From Clostridia bacterium (GTDB lineage Bacteria; Bacillota; Clostridia; Oscillospirales; Acutalibacteraceae): DNA of 64,000 bases. The translations under genes and the position numbers were made by a program. This document shows, in pieces, positions 63,194 through 64,000 of the stretch. The stretch lies in the NCBI GenBank assembly GCA_017410605.1, contig JAFQQN010000008.1, positions 49,473 to 113,472 on the forward strand, written 5' to 3'. The notes beneath the pieces were generated by a model that saw only the letters and a program-made list of their open reading frames with translations, ran no database searches and was not told the origin of the DNA. Each line of letters begins with the position of its first letter. Positions within the stretch are counted from its first letter, which is position 1.

Positions 63194-64000
63194 TTACATC
63201 CCGCTCATCACGAGGCCTTGTTTTTTCTTACGCTCTACGGGATAGTGCTTGGTAGTGCAATCTTCCACGGGAGCATCTTCGTCGATTATATTACCGATAT
63301 CACCGATAAGATATGCCGCATCAGTTCCAACACTATGAGCACCGCCGAAGGTATCAGAGATATCCAGAACATCTTGTTCGTATGCCTCTCCAGTTTGTCC
63401 TCCGCCGTACTGCGAAGCATAGAGAGATTCTCTGAATAGTTCTCTTTCATTCTCCCAACCTGTTTCTCGGTATCCGTTATCAGCCGATTGATATTCTCGG
63501 TCAGTTCCGCCGCCGACGTTTCCATCGCCGTCTGAAACCGCGCGGTCGCTTCTTTGGTCTGCTCGGTGTACTGTATCAGCTCTTTCAGCTGCCCGTCCAT
63601 ATACGCTTTCAGTTCTTTCTCGGTCGTCAGCGTAGGCAGGATGTTCTGAATATCCTGTAGTAATTTTATCTGTGCTTTCTGCGTAGATATCATTGCCATC
63701 CAGTTCGGCTCGGTCACCGCCACGCAAGGATGAACCTTTTCGGCGGCGGTGATTTGTTGTTGTGTTTGGGTTATTAATTCTTGCGGTGATTTCCGCTCGG
63801 TATAAGAATTCATATTCCATACTCTCCTTTAGAAATTTTTTGAGGTGTAATTTATTATCCCGACAGGCTTTGCCTTCGGGTGTGGTGTAGGTTATATTTT
63901 TTCGTGTGTCTGTCCACTTGACACCGTAGCCCTCTATTGCCATGAGCTGAATAAAATGTTCTCTTGAAGCAGCAGTCTGCATTGTATTAGAGATAACCGC
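63194..64000 (-). CDS. Relaxase / mobilization protein, C-terminal part (5' end outside window)
   Basis: The frame stays open to the window edge, so the ATG at 63982 is internal. The segment SREHFIQLMAIEGYGVKWTDTRKNITYTTPEGKACRDNKLHLKKF matches the region after the catalytic domain of clostridial MobA/VirD2-type relaxases (shown here as a pattern: HFIQLMAIEGYGVKWTDTRK). From about residue 75 of the visible part it becomes very hydrophilic and low in structure, rich in Arg, Asp, Gly and Thr. That portion coincides exactly with an overlapping gene in another frame. The catalytic Tyr and HUH motifs lie outside the window. Confidence 0.85.
   Translation of the reverse strand, partial: AVISNTMQTAASREHFIQLMAIEGYGVKWTDTRKNITYTTPEGKACRDNKLHLKKFLKESMEYEFLYRAEITARINNPNTTTNHRRRKGSSLRGGDRAELDGNDIYAESTDKITTGYSEHPAYADDRERTESVYGRAAERADTVHRADQRSDRAVSDGDGNVGGGTDREYQSADNGYRETGWENERELFRESLYASQYGGGQTGEAYEQDVLDISDTFGGAHSVGTDAAYLIGDIGNIIDEDAPVEDCTTKHYPVERKKKQGLVMSGM
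63286..63813 (-). CDS. Overlapping gene in the relaxase, MobB-like coiled-coil membrane protein
   Basis: 175 residues in a different frame, fully inside the relaxase gene. The N-terminus is soluble; residues about 60-145 are heptad-like coiled coil (LKELIQYTEQTKEATARFQTAMETSAAELTENINRL pattern, first half only shown: LKELIQYTEQTKEATARF); one C-terminal helix (SLIPSAVLIVLELMRHILSVISVI) would anchor it. An AAAGGAG ribosome site lies ten bases before the ATG, within relaxase codons. The protein looks well ordered, unlike the relaxase frame here, which supports it being real. This recalls mobB inside mobA of RSF1010. Confidence 0.75.
   Translation of the reverse strand: MNSYTERKSPQELITQTQQQITAAEKVHPCVAVTEPNWMAMISTQKAQIKLLQDIQNILPTLTTEKELKAYMDGQLKELIQYTEQTKEATARFQTAMETSAAELTENINRLITDTEKQVGRMKENYSENLSMLRSTAEDKLERHTNKMFWISLIPSAVLIVLELMRHILSVISVI

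Overview
This window looks like the chromosome of a low-GC, strictly anaerobic, spore-forming Clostridia member, most like an Oscillospiraceae/Ruminococcaceae gut bacterium. This is inferred from protein families: Rnf electron-transport subunits, a SleB spore-cortex lytic enzyme, a PolC-type replicase, FeoAB, an [FeFe]-hydrogenase-like protein, a T-box leader and many sigma-A type promoters. No rRNA or CRISPR array was seen. Most genes lie on the minus strand.

Layout. 1-5 kb: the end of an rnf operon (rnfA, rnfB), an unrecognised membrane protein, sleB, a radical SAM enzyme and a DUF871/MupG-like protein. 6-11 kb: rhaA, then a probable operon feoA-feoB-DUF3343-cysteine desulfurase (iron uptake plus sulfur mobilisation). 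11-13 kb: an M23/G5 cell-wall hydrolase and a GNAT acetyltransferase. 13-23.5 kb: a long operon pyrH-frr-uppS-cdsA-dxr-rseP-ispG-polC, with an internal hairpin after frr; the PolC protein has no 3'-5' exonuclease domain. 23.5-34 kb: a class A PBP, a BofC-like protein, a large surface protein with about 15 aromatic repeats and its divergent XRE regulator, a fused ABC exporter, a peptide-binding lipoprotein and another XRE gene. 34-35 kb: tRNA-Pro(GGG), a truncated copy of its 3' half and clusters of short palindromes, probably the scar of an element. 35-46 kb: a Crh-like HPr, then the translation operon ylxM-ffh-rpsP-khpA / rimM-trmD, split by a 6.7 kb sugar-related cassette (AraC regulator, PIG-L deacetylase, divergent NagB-like protein, two DUF4838 proteins). 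46-48 kb: a sensory-type hydrogenase-like protein with an RsbW-like ATPase and a DRTGG protein. 48-50 kb: trpB under a tryptophan T-box. 50-61 kb: an AI-2E family transporter, secA, a phosphoribosyltransferase, two duplicated DUF4886 proteins, a divergent type II topoisomerase pair and tRNA-Val(GAC). 61-64 kb: one end of an integrative/mobilizable element with a large serine recombinase, a small TnpW-like protein and a relaxase whose 3' part contains an overlapping membrane-protein gene.

The best candidates for something little described are the DUF4838/PIG-L/NagB-like cassette inside the translation operon, the exonuclease-less PolC, the modified hydrogenase-like sensor module, and the gene-within-gene arrangement in the relaxase. 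All functions are inferred by reading the sequence; no database search was run.
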